DNA of 64,000 bases. Origin: Moniliophthora roreri (lineage: Eukaryota > Basidiomycota > Agaricomycetes > Agaricales > Marasmiaceae). Where the stretch lies: assembly GCA_001466705.2 (NCBI GenBank), contig LATX02000195.1, forward strand, positions 1-64,000. Reading direction: 5' to 3'. The position numbers and the translations under genes were made by a program. Below, piece after piece: positions 32,703 through 44,096 of the stretch (within the stretch, counting starts at the first letter, position 1; each line of letters opens with the position of its first letter). Under the pieces are notes generated by a model. It was given only the letters and a program-made list of their open reading frames with translations. It did no database searches and was not told the DNA's origin.

Positions 32703-34538
32703 ATGAACACCATGTTCCTCCTTGTCTCTTGCCTCAGTCTGGTTACAAGTGCCTTGGGGTATACATGGCCCTCCCCCTTCGACGACATTGAAGGCGTACT
32801 GTACCTCCAAAATGGATATGACAGTCGAGGCTTTCGCACCATCATCGTCGGTTGCGCTGGTAACAAGTTCAGACAGACCTCCGCAGAATGGTTACGAGCC
32901 GCTTTCCGCGACATGGCTGGGACTGGCGTCGACGTACGCTATGAGCTCACTCGACCAGAGCATATCGGAGTGGCTGGGACTGGGGACAGTATTCAGCACT
33001 TCTCAGCCTCCCAGTCCCCCAAAACGAGCCTGGCAGATCTAGTAGTCTCGGGTGTTTATGCATTATGCCTCGGTTCGGGAATGCGATGGTCCAGTATTGC
33101 CGTTTAGAACTGGTAGGATTGATGCAAAGGAAGCTGGTCCGCCCGGTGTACCTGGAAGTGATTCAGACATCAAAAGTAACGCTGATGAGGTTCGCAAAGA
33201 TCGGGTTCAATAGAGAGGATATGATCACTGTTGTGCGTCGTCCACAGTTGATTACTCTATTTCATCTGACGCCGCGGAACTCCAGGTCGCCTGTGGACAT
33301 ACTATTGGCGGTGTACATGGCATTACTCATCCCGAAATAGCTGGCAACAATAGCGCGGAGAGTTTTCCCAAATTTGACAGCATTACTGAGCTTAGGCCCG
33401 TTTGTCATCGGTTCGGAAGTTCAGGACTCCGGCAAGCGTATTCTCAGTGTGTTTTCTTTCAATTCTTTGACATATTTTGACATAGAACTAAAGTAACTTT
33501 TCCTTGGAGATTCCGACAGCAATGTTACTGTGCTGGAGTTCAACGGCTCGAATACGTTTCAACAGATCCGCGCCTCCATTTTGTAGCGCATGATCGACAC
33601 AATACCTTCGACAGCGACCATCCAGCCCATTGACATCAAGCCAGTGTTCCTTCAGCTTTATGTGGTCAACGAAGCTTCACTTCAGTTTGAGGATGTTATT
33701 CGCGGTCAAGACAACGCAGAAATCGCTTCCAGAATACGTCGAGAACCATTGTCTGGATAGATGTGAGAAGAAATGCGACGGCCGCATGATCAACGCCAAC
33801 GAGGCTACTTTCCAAGATGGCTAGGCAACTGGATATGATGACACCTTACAAGTAAGTCACGTCTCACCTATCGTAAACCCAGTATTTGACTGTCTCTTAC
33901 TGGTACTAGTTTCACGAATTCGATCCATCTCTCCTACTCACAACCTCCATATCCATGTTGACAATCGTCTTCAGCACCGGTACCAGTGAAAATACTGGGC
34001 TCAGTTTTCCTGTCCAAATGACAAACCGAGATCCTTAACCAGCCGTTCAACTCGTGTCTCATCAAACTAACTGACGGCGGCTTTAACTACAGCCTCACTG
34101 CCGTAGCTGCCGCCTGCAACGACCGCGTAGACCTTCCGACTATAACGGCAGTTCTCGTCAAGCGGTTTACGCCCGGTCTACCGAGTTTTGATTGGGAGGG
34201 ACATTACGTGGAGATGAAGAGGTGGAAAGACGCCGGAGCCCCGGGGTATGTGCTGTTCGGCGCGGGTTCTACTTCCAAATGGTAGCAAGTTGACGTGGTA
34301 TAGTCTGATTAATGGCGAGGTAGCGCTGGAGATGTTGGAGACCCCAGGTGAACTACCGGAGAAATGGGTAAGCGCGTTCCCGTGTTTTTCAAGCCAACTG
34401 CTGACGAAGTGTTTTCACAGAGTGAATGGTGACAAATACCACTACATACCTCTTGGATTTTCAAGTGGACATTTCAGAGTGGTGATATGTACAGCTGTTA
34501 TGCCTACAAATGTGCATCTCAAACCACTATCAAAGTAG
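32703..34538 (+). pseudogene. Secreted heme peroxidase relic
   Basis: ATG 32703 opens a signal peptide (MFLLVSCLSLVTSALG) and a plant/fungal-type heme peroxidase: WLRAAFRDMAG, then SLADLVVSGVYA. After an inserted base near 33060 follow FRTGRIDAKEAGPPGVPG. After a second shift near 33192 come FAKIGFNREDMITV, a 51-base intron (GTGCGT to CTCCAG) and VACGHTIGGVHG with the proximal heme His. A TAG at 33584 and further breaks follow (RMIDTIPSTATIQPIDIKPV). The C-terminal region extends to TAG 34536-34538. The distal motif reads F-R-D where active peroxidases have F-H-D, so the distal His is lost as well. Two frameshifts, one stop and this substitution mark a dead gene of the Agaricomycete secreted peroxidase family. 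Confidence 0.8.
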
Positions 34539-35568
34539 AATAGACGTTTTAAGAAGTATACTATCCAAAGTGCAAGGAATCTAGCTAGAGGCTATCAGAT
34601 CAGTGACCAGTGACGAGCCCGTCGCGTGCGATGCAAGGTTCAAGGTTGACTCGCAACCACCATCATGCCGTTTTCTCCTCTCTTCCCTTCCCCTTCCGCA
34701 TTGCGTTGTGATCCCCGTGCGCAAAATTCTGTTTCGGCTTCAGGAAAGATCCGTACTCAAGGATTCTAAGACTACAGCACTGGACGGCCGTTCAATCGTA
34801 TCTGTTGAAGGCGAGTGATATCAAAGTCTATTTTTCTGCCAAAGGCTGACTCTATTCTATTCCTAGAGTCTACTCTTGACTTCCGAAGAAGGCCTGAGCC
34901 TGTAAACTTGGCATTGCTACTTCAAGGCCTTGTGGGCGTCGGTATCGATCACGAAGGGCGTCGGCACGCTGGCATGTAACAGAATCGGTCAAGGTGAGTC
35001 TCTATTGAATTCGTTCACTTTGTTCTGTTGATGGGAAGCAACGGTGTATTTTCAGCTTTTCAGTCAAGATCGTTGTCCACAGCACAGCATTCTTCAGGTA
35101 CGCGTCTGTTCAATGTTACCCATATGCATGCGTGATGCCGTGGATCCCCCTGGCGATTCGTAATAAACATCCTTGTTCACCGTCACAAATGGCAGCTTCT
35201 GAAGGCGTTAGCAAGAGTAGGAAACAAAGGAGGACTAAGGAAAAAACAACATCAACCAGCGCAGAAGACTAATCATCAAGATTCGAGGACATTGCTTATC
35301 AACACCTGCGGCCTGATCGAAGGGAACACATGCATCAAGTTCCAGAACAAGCGCGGCCCGCAAATCCACAGTTGCCCTCCACCTACGGGCCATTTGCGCT
35401 GAGCATGGCTTTGAAACGGAGCTACCTCATGATCCTTGATGGGCGACCTATAAAATACCCTGTTCAACCACCTCTTTCCCTCGGCTTGCCCACTTCCACT
35501 TTTCTCAGTTCATCGTTTACTTCAACTCCCGGAGAGTTCCTTTGTCCTAAACACTACCTTCATTCACT
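34539..35568. other. Intergenic stretch with promoter of the barrel-domain gene
   Basis: No gene recognised until a TATAAAAT at about 35450, which lies some 120 bases before the next ATG and is a likely promoter element. CT-rich sequence follows. Confidence 0.5.
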
Positions 35569-36072
35569 ATGTTCACTAAATTCTTCGTCGCTGTCTCTGC
35601 ACTCACTGTGCTTTCTGCTCAAGCCGCTCCTTCGTTGGTGGCTCGTCAGAATGTCGGTGATGGTACGCCTTTCGCGTAATCTTCCATTCTATGCGACAAA
35701 CTAATTCCCTCTCAAAAGTGACATTCTATACGCCAGGTCTTGGATCGTGTGGTCTTTCCAATGGACCTGGCGAGCTCGTCGCTGCTGTCAGTGCCGCCAT
35801 TTTCGACACCTTCCCTGGTGCCGGTCCAAACCCCAACCTGTCAGTATAGCTCGCTTCTTCCGTCTTTCCGCACGCATTTAGCTTTTCGTAGGAACCCGAT
35901 ATGTGGCAAACGAGCACGAGTCACCATTGCAGGAAAGAGTGTTGATGTCACCGTGGTTGACCGGTGTCCTGGATGTGTAGGGGGTAGCATTGATTTGTCG
36001 CCTGCGGCGTTCAATATCTTGGCTGACCCGAGTTTTGGGAGAATTCCTGGAGCGTCCTGGACGTTCATCTGA
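35569..36072 (+). CDS. Small secreted double-psi beta-barrel (barwin/expansin-like) protein
   Basis: Exons 35569-35662, 35719-35839 and 35892-36072 give 131 residues. Introns are 56 and 52 bases. A signal peptide (MFTKFFVAVSALTVLSAQA) is followed by a short pro-like stretch and a single double-psi beta-barrel domain: VTFYTPGLGSCGLSN, NPICGKRARVTIAGK, VVDRCPGCVGGSIDLSPAAF, ending GRIPGASWTFI. Four conserved cysteines fit two disulfides. This short one-domain form, without the expansin C-terminal domain, is abundant in Agaricomycetes and is often called RlpA-like or expansin-like. It acts outside the cell, probably on cell-wall polysaccharide, and is often developmentally regulated. Catalytic activity is not established for the family. 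The gene looks intact. Confidence 0.88.
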
Positions 36073-36813
36073 GGAATTGGAAGTTTTCCTGGGTTTAAGC
36101 CGATACCGTGTGTACTCTCGCCTGTAGTAGTTCGAATAATCGTCGAATTTTTGTTTGATGGAAGAAGTGCTGTATTAGGATTCATGATAGTTTGGGCGCT
36201 TACTTAAACGCTTGAAGCACTTGATCACCTACCACCACCACCACCGTTTTCCTTTCTACTTTCTTTCGACCTCGCACACTTCCTGAGACATGGGAAGACT
36301 GGATAATCAGACTTTACTCAATTACCGGAGTCTAGGCGGACCACGAAGATCATACGAATGGCTTGATAGTTTGGTGGTACGCCTTATCTCATAACTCGGA
36401 TATCGCCCGTTTCCTTAGCCGCGCCTCTACGCTGATCATCAGGGTTGGGACCAGAAGATATACAGTGCAAGTTTCTTCGTCACAAACGGGCTGCACTTCG
36501 TTCATAGGGGACGTACCTGCGTGTTCTACGACTTGAGGCCTTCATCTACGTATTATGGGAATGTCATTCTCATGGAATAGAATCGTCCCGCTGGGCCAGC
36601 CTCGATCTACCGAAAATTCACTTCCGCAGTTCGCCGTATGAATCTCCCCACAGAGCCCAATTTTTCCTTTGTCGTTCCTCGGCAGAGAAGGTACCGGCGT
36701 AATACGCAAGTCAAGTACTACGTCCTTACTCGCATGGTCATTCCATGCACCGTTGATGTCATAAAAATACGAGAACCCAGGTAGGTTCTATCTTTAAGTT
36801 GACAACCCCTCAG
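36073..36813. other. Intergenic stretch
   Basis: ACCACCACC run at about 36230. No gene recognised. Confidence 0.5.
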
Positions 36814-37790
36814 ATGCTTTGGCTTACCGTAGATATCGTAGTCGGTCCCGCCTCTTGAGGAAATCCGAAGCAATCAAGTTCAGGGGACTGGGAAGTAAAG
36901 GAAGCCCACAGGTTAGTTCACGACAATTCCTCAAAAGCAGTGGAACGTGCAGTACGGCACGATCACATGTTCGTTCTGACACGAATTGTTCAAAGGTTTG
37001 TTCAAAGCTCTAACTCCGAGGTCGTTTATTTCGGTAATGCTGGTCGCTCTATCGTCGAAATCAATAGTGCAGTCGAAGTAACCTCAGACCTGCTGGAGAA
37101 ACAGTCCAGAATACATTCCGGTCAGTAAGCATCAGCCTATTGCCGCCGTCGATAATGGTTGATAATTCTGCAGGACTACGGCACCGATGTTTTATGATTC
37201 GATGGGTTCCAACTGCTTCATTTTAATTTCTCATGCACCAGGGAAGAGCTGGTGTATTCACCTTCATCGCATTTGTCTAATACCTTGCTGAAACCTAACG
37301 TGACGAGCTGCATGCGCATTCTGCCAAACTTCGACAGTAACGCAGCGAAACTGTTCCAGCTTCTGCTTTTGAAGCCTCTCAGAAATCCTGAACCTTTTCG
37401 TGCACACCTGCGACAGTAAGCTCTGATTCATTTCGAATATAACCTACAGCCCCGACCAGAGACAGAACAGCAGCTGGGTTGGTCGATTGCCCATGAAGCA
37501 TTTTCTAGTACCTATGATGTCCTTGAGCTCTGGCGAGTGTCCTGTACCACCCAGCCTTACCGACCGTCTCTGGTAAAATTCGACAGCAAACTAGTGGATG
37601 CCATTCCTTCTGGGGTTTGGATAAACGCTCCGATGAACTTGTCCGTGCTCATCCCTTCAATTCACTTTGGATTTCTGACAGACACTTAACCCTAATCCAT
37701 GATCAAGGTGATGGCCCGTTTCTCTTGAACTACGCAATCTTCTGTCATCCGATGACAATCCACTGGCCGTAATATGCCCTCTCTTGGATA
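36814..37790 (+). pseudogene. Decayed cytochrome P450, tandem copy of the next gene
   Basis: The stretch begins like the intact P450 at 37916 (MLWLTVDIVVG against MFWLTTNIIAG) but meets TGA after 14 codons. Nucleotide similarity then continues in blocks: AGCAGTGGAACGTGCAGTACGG near 36940; the exon 2 counterpart at 36985-37125, where CTGCTGGAGAAACAGTCCAG mirrors the intact gene; an AACGCAGCGAAACTG block near 37340; and GAACCTTTTCGTGCACACCT near 37390. Large parts are missing and no frame survives, so this is a pseudogene produced by tandem duplication. The right limit is approximate. Confidence 0.7.
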
Positions 37791-37915
37791 CTCCGGGGAT
37801 GGCCGAGCAAGCATCTACGTAACTTGTGACCTCCGTGCTTCATGTGGGAATGACATTCGGTAGAGTGGTTATAAACAGCCCGAAACCAAGGTGAATTTTA
37901 TTTTCATTCGCACCT

Positions 37916-40285
37916 ATGTTTTGGCTTACTACAAATATCATAGCGGGCCTCACGTGTCTCGGAGTCTTCACAGTGGTGCTACTGAGGATATCCAAGGCTC
38001 GCTCCCAACTTCCTCGTCTTCCTGGACCACCGAGGCTCCCTATCATCGGTAACTTGCTCCAATCACCCAAGTCGCACGAATGGGAAACGTACAAACAGTG
38101 GGATGTGCAATACGGTACGATCACCCCTTCAGTCTATACTGACTCGCTTATTCAGATTGCTTCAAAGGCTCCAACTCTGGGATTATTCAATTTGACGTTG
38201 CTGGTAGCTCTGTCGTTGTCATTAACAGTGCAGAAGTAGCTTCAGACCTACTGGAGAAGCGATCCAGAATATACTCCAGCCGGTAAGTACACTTCATCCC
38301 TATCGCTGTTAGTCACTGATAGACCTGTAAGACCTACGGCACCAATGGTTTATGATTTGATGGGCTGGAACTGGAACTTTGGATTTCAGCCATATGGTAT
38401 GCTTATAATCATCGTGACTATTTGTTATTCTGACTAATGCGCCAGGGGAAAGCTGGTGAATACAATTTTGTCGCGTTTCAACTCTTAACTGACAGTCCAC
38501 ATGTCATGAGGCGTGCTCGCCGCCACGCGTTCTCTCAGACCTTCAACGCCAACGCAGCAAGATCATTCTATCCTCAAGAGATAAAGGCCACGCACCGACT
38601 TCTCCTTAGGCTTCTTGAAGATCCTAAGCCTTTCCGCGAGCACCTGAGACAGTAAGCTATTACCCCCTACTTTAGGGTGCTCGCGTGCTGATACGCCTTC
38701 AGTCATGCTGCAGGGGTAGTCATGTCCGTTGCATACGGAATCGAGATTCAACCTCACAAGGACCCGTACGTTACTTTAGCTGAGGATAGTGTAGAGCCTC
38801 TTCTCTTCGCTTTAGTCCCGGGTACTTTCCTTGTGGTACGCAAAAACAAACCGATCAATAAGTGCCTCGTTGCTGATTTAGGTTATCTAGGACTCGTTCC
38901 CTTTCTTGAAACATGTTCCTTCATGGTTCCCTGGAGCTGGTTTCAAAAGAAAGGCTCGAGTGTGGAAAGAACAAGCATCGAAAATGGTAAACGAGCCCTT
39001 CTTGGCCGCGAAAAAGATGATCGTGATTATCTCCTCTTCTGTCTCTGTTCTAAAAGCTGAATCACCGTCCCTTCAGGATACTGGCAAATTTATGCCGTCT
39101 TTCATCTCTCTATCACTGGACAGAATTCATGATAGCGACGATTCAGCGCGTCTTGAAGAGAAGGAGAAAGTGATCCGCGAAGCCGCAGGGTCTATGTATC
39201 TCGGTAAGGTGTTCGTCAGCCAATTTCCCTCAAATCGTTGATTTTTTGCGCAGCTGGATCAGATACGGTGAGAAGGCCTCATGTTCAAGGGATCTTCATT
39301 CATGCTAACCTCGACCCATTAATAGACGGTCGCAGCACTATGCTCATTCATATACGCCATGACGCTCTCTCCAGAGATACAACGAAAAGCACAAGAGGAA
39401 CTTGACAGTGTGATACCGCCCGGAAGACTACCGGCTTTTGATGATGAGAAGTCTCTGCCATATGTGACCGCTATTGTATGGGAGGCACTCCGGTGGCAGA
39501 ATGTAACGCCTCTTGGTAAGTCGCTCTTCTATGTTGTGCTAACTAGCTGATACTGAGACGCATGGAGGTATTCCACATTATCTCGAGGTTGAAGATGAAT
39601 ACAGAGGGTGTAGGGTACCCGCTAATTCAGTGGTGATAAGCAATGTATGGTGGGTAGATAGTTTGGAGTTGTACAACAACACATTGACGCTTTCTCTTGA
39701 AGGGCCATTCTCCACGATGAGGTCGGATGTCGATGGTTATTTAGCTTCGTCGTACTCATCTAGATACCCAATAGCGCCTCTATCCCGATCCCTTCGAGTT
39801 TAAGCCCGAAAGATATCTCAAGGATGGGAAGATTGACGAAACTGTTCAGGCTCCACTCTTTGCTGCTTTTGGCTTTGGAAGACGGTAGAAACACCAGTCT
39901 CTCGTAATACCAACGTAACACTCAACCCACCGCTTCAGAGTCTGCCCCGGACGGCATGTGGCTTATTCATCTGTATGGATAGGTGAGCTTTCAATCGATC
40001 CAGTGAATCCTTCGTGCATGCTGACCCGCATGTATGTAGCAACTGCATCTATCCTCAAGACCTTCAATATATCAAAGGCTGTGGACGACAAGGGCCATGT
40101 CATCGAGCCCATGTTCGAACCAGAAAATTCAATCGTGGCGTGAGTGAAGAGTCAATCCTATCGCAGAGACACTTGTCCTTACGATCCTCCTTTGAAGCAC
40201 TCCAAAACCCTTTAGATGTGCCATCAAGCCCAGGTCTGCAGAAGCGGAGGCGTTGATTTTGGCCTCCACCCGTGAAGTTTCCTAA
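37916..40285 (+). CDS. Cytochrome P450 monooxygenase
   Basis: Sixteen exons: 37916-38114, 38156-38282, 38332-38396, 38446-38455, 38511-38651, 38703-38835, 38891-39022, 39077-39203, 39254-39267, 39326-39515, 39568-39649, 39703-39721, 39775-39884, 39939-39982, 40040-40139, 40198-40285. They join without a break to 526 residues, the usual P450 length. An N-terminal membrane anchor (IIAGLTCLGVFTVVLL) is followed by the proline-rich hinge LPRLPGPPRLPIIGN, the I-helix AGSDTT (about 313-318), the K-helix ExxR (EALR, about 367), PERY and the heme loop FGFGRRVCPGRH with the cysteine ligand near residue 451. It should be an ER-bound oxygenase that works with a P450 reductase. The substrate is unknown; the Agaricomycete style suggests xenobiotic or secondary metabolism. 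No tailoring cluster is visible nearby. Confidence 0.93.
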
Positions 40286-41763
40286 GCTTCAATGGATAAA
40301 AATAGCCAAATTATCTCTGTATATTGCCGTGTACACACGTTACTTAGTCTACTGAAGAAAATGTCATTCATGGGCACGAAGGTAGACCTGTCCCTGGTCT
40401 TTCGATGATGACGAGCATGTGTAGGTGCCTTTGAGGTGACAGCAGAGCGTCTGACGTCCTGGTGGACGGATTATCCACTGTCCGCTTGTCTCCGCCGTTC
40501 CAAAGAAACCAGACGCGTGATTGCCCCCTTACCCCCAGACAAGCTGAGCCCTTCAATCACCGCCGAGAATGAATCATAAGCATCGGCTTTGACAATCAAT
40601 CCTTCCCATAAGAATTAAGATCTATCTCAAAGATTATAATTCTACCTCATGCTGTAGTAGCTGTATGTGTAACATCATGGTTATATGTTGTCCGCGGCGG
40701 TGGTGATAAGAGACCGCAAATGCCTTTTCACGTTCTCATAAGGGACATAGCATTTACGAGTGAGGATATGAGCGTGCCTGGAATGATGTCAGACTTGAAT
40801 TGATTTTTGCATTCATGTATCGAGTACATCCTAGAGAAAATCAGTTTACCGACCTCAGAGCCAATACTCAAGGAAGCGAGTAATTTATGTTGAACGCGGT
40901 CGTTGGGGGGAGGGATATGAGGTGTGGCGACGGGTGTTTGGAGACCGAAATGCATACTTCGGGCGTGTATAGGTCAAAAAATTGAGGTGAGACGATAGCA
41001 GAAAGGCCTCATAATATACGGTCCTAGATGCCACGGTTCCAGCTAAGAATCCATTGAGACAGAAAAAAAAAACTTCATTATCATCCTGCATTGATAGTTT
41101 CAGTTACATACCTTTGACCCGAAACCAAAGTCCAATCCCTCTACAGCATATGCTCATAATCATCCCTTCGTCAATTCCGAGCGAGTCCAGATCGAGTGCT
41201 ATATCAATGGCTGGAGGTATCGATGGTACGCTTGCCGTGACATATTCCGAAACCTTTTGTCGCTGACCATGAGGCCCCGAAGGGGTTCAGATGGCTAAGG
41301 CTTCCTGTACACGTCGAATGGCTATTAGATATCTTGACTTCTGAAGTTATTTGCTAGACGAAGAAGTTGGAAATGGTGGTTCCGGTCTGAGACGATTGAC
41401 GCGTCACTCATTCCTTCGACCATCTCCACCACTCCTCACTTTCACTGGTTTTCCTGGAATGCAGGTAGTACGTCTTTGTCTACCATTCTTGCTATTCTTC
41501 TCTTTCGTCTTCAAGACTAGCTATCTCTGCAGGCGTTCATTTAGAACGGTTTGTTCAAGCATCGAGACTGTCGGGAGTGCCAGGTAGAACTGAATATCAT
41601 AAGTAAACTAATAAGGTACGGCTTGCAAGTTTAAAGATACAGTATAAGGTACTACAATTCGTGATGGCTGCGTCCATGCTCCATCAAACGTCCAACCTTC
41701 GTGAACCTTCACTCCGACGAAACCTCATCACAGCCGCATCGTCACCAACGCCCAAATCGCACA
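40286..41763. other. Gene-poor stretch between P450 and DUF6699 gene A
   Basis: Only short frames; A9 run at about 41063. No gene recognised. Confidence 0.5.
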
Positions 41764-42626
41764 TCAAACTCGCAACTCGATTGACAATGGGCTCTCCTTC
41801 CGTATCAGGAGCCCCTTGAATTCGTATCCAGCGAGGTAGTCAACACGGCGAATGAGCCCACTCGTGAATTCTGTTCGAGCTGCAGCCGGATTCACACCAT
41901 TCAGCTGGTTGCATCGATCTGCGAAAGCTCGCTGCACTGCCTGCTTTCCACCTGGGTGATTCTGCGTGCTCTGCTCAAACTCCAAGCTGGTAATAACTTC
42001 CCCGAGTTTCCGGAAGACTCCGGTTAGCACGTCTTCCACTGTAACATATCCCAATCCTCCTGCGTACACTTCAATAACCCACGGAAAATGCTTAATGCTG
42101 ATCTTCAGCACTGAAACCTTAGGTTCAACAGCTGGTGTGTTCGAATACTTCTGGGGCAAGTTCCTCTGATTGCTTCGGAGGTTCCAACTGATGCAATATT
42201 GACTTTGATACTGCAGGAAAGGGCTGATTGTGGCGCTAAGGGCGCTAGCCGATGTATAAGAAACGGGCGGTAATGATTGAAGTGGATATGGGTACGCCGA
42301 CGGCGGAGAATGAGTGGTTTGAAAGCCGGTATGTATGGTCTCCTCCTCATCTCGGAATCGTATTGAAGAGACACTTGGTGTCGGTGCAGGTGACCAATTA
42401 ACAACGTTGTTGTTTCCCTTGAAGTTAGGACTCTGATTATATGGGAACATATCTGCAAAGCTGCATCGTTCATTGTAAGTCGACGTTCATCTTGATGCAT
42501 TTGGGCCTTACCGTCGGGTATTGGTTGGAAAACTTTGGTGCCTTTTGCGAGAGAGAGTGAAGTCTGTGAAGTCCCTGGGAGGAACAGAGGTGGTGTTGTT
42601 CGCTTTGAGGTATGCAAATCCTGCAT
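41764..42626 (-). CDS. DUF6699-like protein A
   Basis: Exons 42626-42512 and 42452-41764, with a 59-base intron (GTAAGG to TTTGCAG), give 267 residues from ATG 42626. The first 120 residues are Pro/Ser/Thr-rich and disordered. The C-terminal 150 residues form the conserved part: ISWNLRSNQRNLP, HFPWVIEVYAGGLGYVTVED, LTGVFRKLGEVITSLEF, RRVDYLAGYEFKGL, SIELRV. The pattern of a WD/WN start, a central P-W-x-I strand, V-x-D-V-L helix and a final R-R-V-D-x-L segment matches what I know of DUF6699, an uncharacterised domain expanded in Agaricomycetes. No function is known. Genes B (44097-45371) and C (49602-50426) share the same layout. An upstream ATG in a further exon (about 42666) is possible but breaks frame. 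Confidence 0.7.
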
Positions 42627-43543
42627 TTATGTGTGCCCCACTCAATACTCTGACTCACGTTTGAATTCCTTCGAAGACATTGCTATAAAAGTTGAAGAAG
42701 CCCCCATATAGGCTCTCTGACTCAATGATAGCGACACCCACACCCATTTTGGTTGCAAGATCAATGAACACAGCTCAGATCTGCAGTAGATCTACCTGGC
42801 TTCTGACAGCGCGCCTCCGGACCTCAGCGTCTAGTGGACACGAGGCGTCGGGTTACAGCTATTACGGCGCGGCGCATCAGCTTCTTGCGGTTGTGTGTCC
42901 ACTCTGGGCTCATGATTGGCCTCATTAGACCCCAAATTGGTAGCAGTTTGTACTCTGTTTATGCGTCGGCTCCATGATGATCAAATTCGCGGCCTTCCAA
43001 GATTGCTTCATGTATCACCATCCGCGCGGCGCATGTTGCTCTTCGTTCGTTCGTTGATCATCCTCGGTACCTTAGTGGGAACTCATATATCTATATAGGT
43101 GTCGGTGGGCAAGTCATAGTGGCTGAGGGTGAGTTGTCGAGCCGATTTTCAATATTGGGTATTGAATTAATAGCAACCTTAGTGGCACGAGTTGTCAATT
43201 GCAAGAAAACCCGCATCACACGTTTATCTCCACTATTAGTGTCTGCACTGGTATCTCATGGGAGAGGCACAACTCTCGTTTGAAGCTGAATGGAGGTCAG
43301 AGATCCACTGCCAACCTGTATCCGGAGTGGGGTAGATACACGAGACTGCAACAATTCGGTGCAGGGGTTGTGGCGAAGAAGCTTCGTTTTCCGGGAGTGA
43401 ACTGAACTGTGTATCCTCATATTTGCTCCGAAAACACAAGATTCAAAGGAACAGGCTGCCATGAACGCGGGATATTCGAAGCTCAAGTTGGTCATGGGAT
43501 CGCGCTCTGATGGATGTTGAACTTTCGGGGAAACCTGAACACC
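42627..43543. other. Intergenic stretch
   Basis: No supported gene. GCGCGGCGCATC-type GC-rich phrases occur twice (42869 and 43025). Confidence 0.45.
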
Positions 43544-43608
43544 TGGTTGACTTGGCAGCGCTCGTATCTTAAGCGCTTAAGCGCTTGAGCTCCTCAAGTT
43601 CGAATTCC
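43544..43608 (+). other. tRNA-like internal promoter pair (A and B boxes)
   Basis: TGGTTGACTTGG (43544-43555) fits the pol III A-box and GTTCGAATTCC (43598-43608) fits the B-box, 43 bases apart as in tRNA genes and tRNA-derived SINEs. The sequence between them contains the palindrome AAGCGCTTAAGCGCTT. Acceptor and T stems do not pair, so it is not a functional tRNA. It may be a SINE head or a tRNA relic. Confidence 0.35.
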
Positions 43609-43780
43609 TTTCTTACTGATCATCAACACAAAGATGCGGCTTACCATCTTGCTGTAAACCTCACAACCTATAGTAATGTACGTTCATTCTGATTCTCATC
43701 TTCGCTAATTGCTCGAAACACCCTCGAAGCCTCTATTCTTGTATGGAAGAAAATGTTCAAGAGTCGCACGGAGGCAGTCA

Positions 43781-44090
43781 GACAACGCAGCAATGACAGT
43801 TTGAAGCAGTACAGCAAGAATTATTCACAAAAAGGGAAAAAGAATACAGTTCTGCGTCCGAACCCTGGTGCGACGTAGTGAACAGCACCAGGTCAGATGT
43901 AGCTGCACTCCCTAGATCCCTCATGATACCCCCGCAAGTAAGCACGTCTATACCATTAGCTATTGATGATACAAGCGCATATTGATACAGACAACACAGC
44001 AATGACAGCTTGAAGTAGCATAGCAAGAATATTCACAAAAAGAAAAAAAAAAAAAGAAAAAAATTACAGTCCCTGCATTCGAACTCTGTC
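43781..44090. repeat. Pair of ~90-bp direct repeats with A-rich tracts
   Basis: 43781-43865 and 43991-44090 share CAGCAATGACAG(T/C)TTGAAG, AGCAAGAATATTCACAAAAAG (with one extra T in copy 1), an A-rich tract and a TTCGAAC/TCCGAAC end. Read on the minus strand each starts with a GTTCG(A/G)A B-box-like phrase and has a long T tract, a layout seen in short pol III elements. The second copy ends next to the stop of DUF6699 gene B. Confidence 0.6.
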
Positions 44091-44096
44091 CTCTCT

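Noticed and set aside
36073..36813. Promoter-embedded gene between the barrel-domain protein and the P450 relic
   Set aside because: No frame with coding character could be built from splice sites.
40740..41100. Minus-strand frames near the P450 3' side
   Set aside because: Short, with no start, splice or motif support.
43537..43620. Possible tRNA gene
   Set aside because: A and B boxes are present, but the acceptor and T stems do not pair and no proper seven-base anticodon loop forms.
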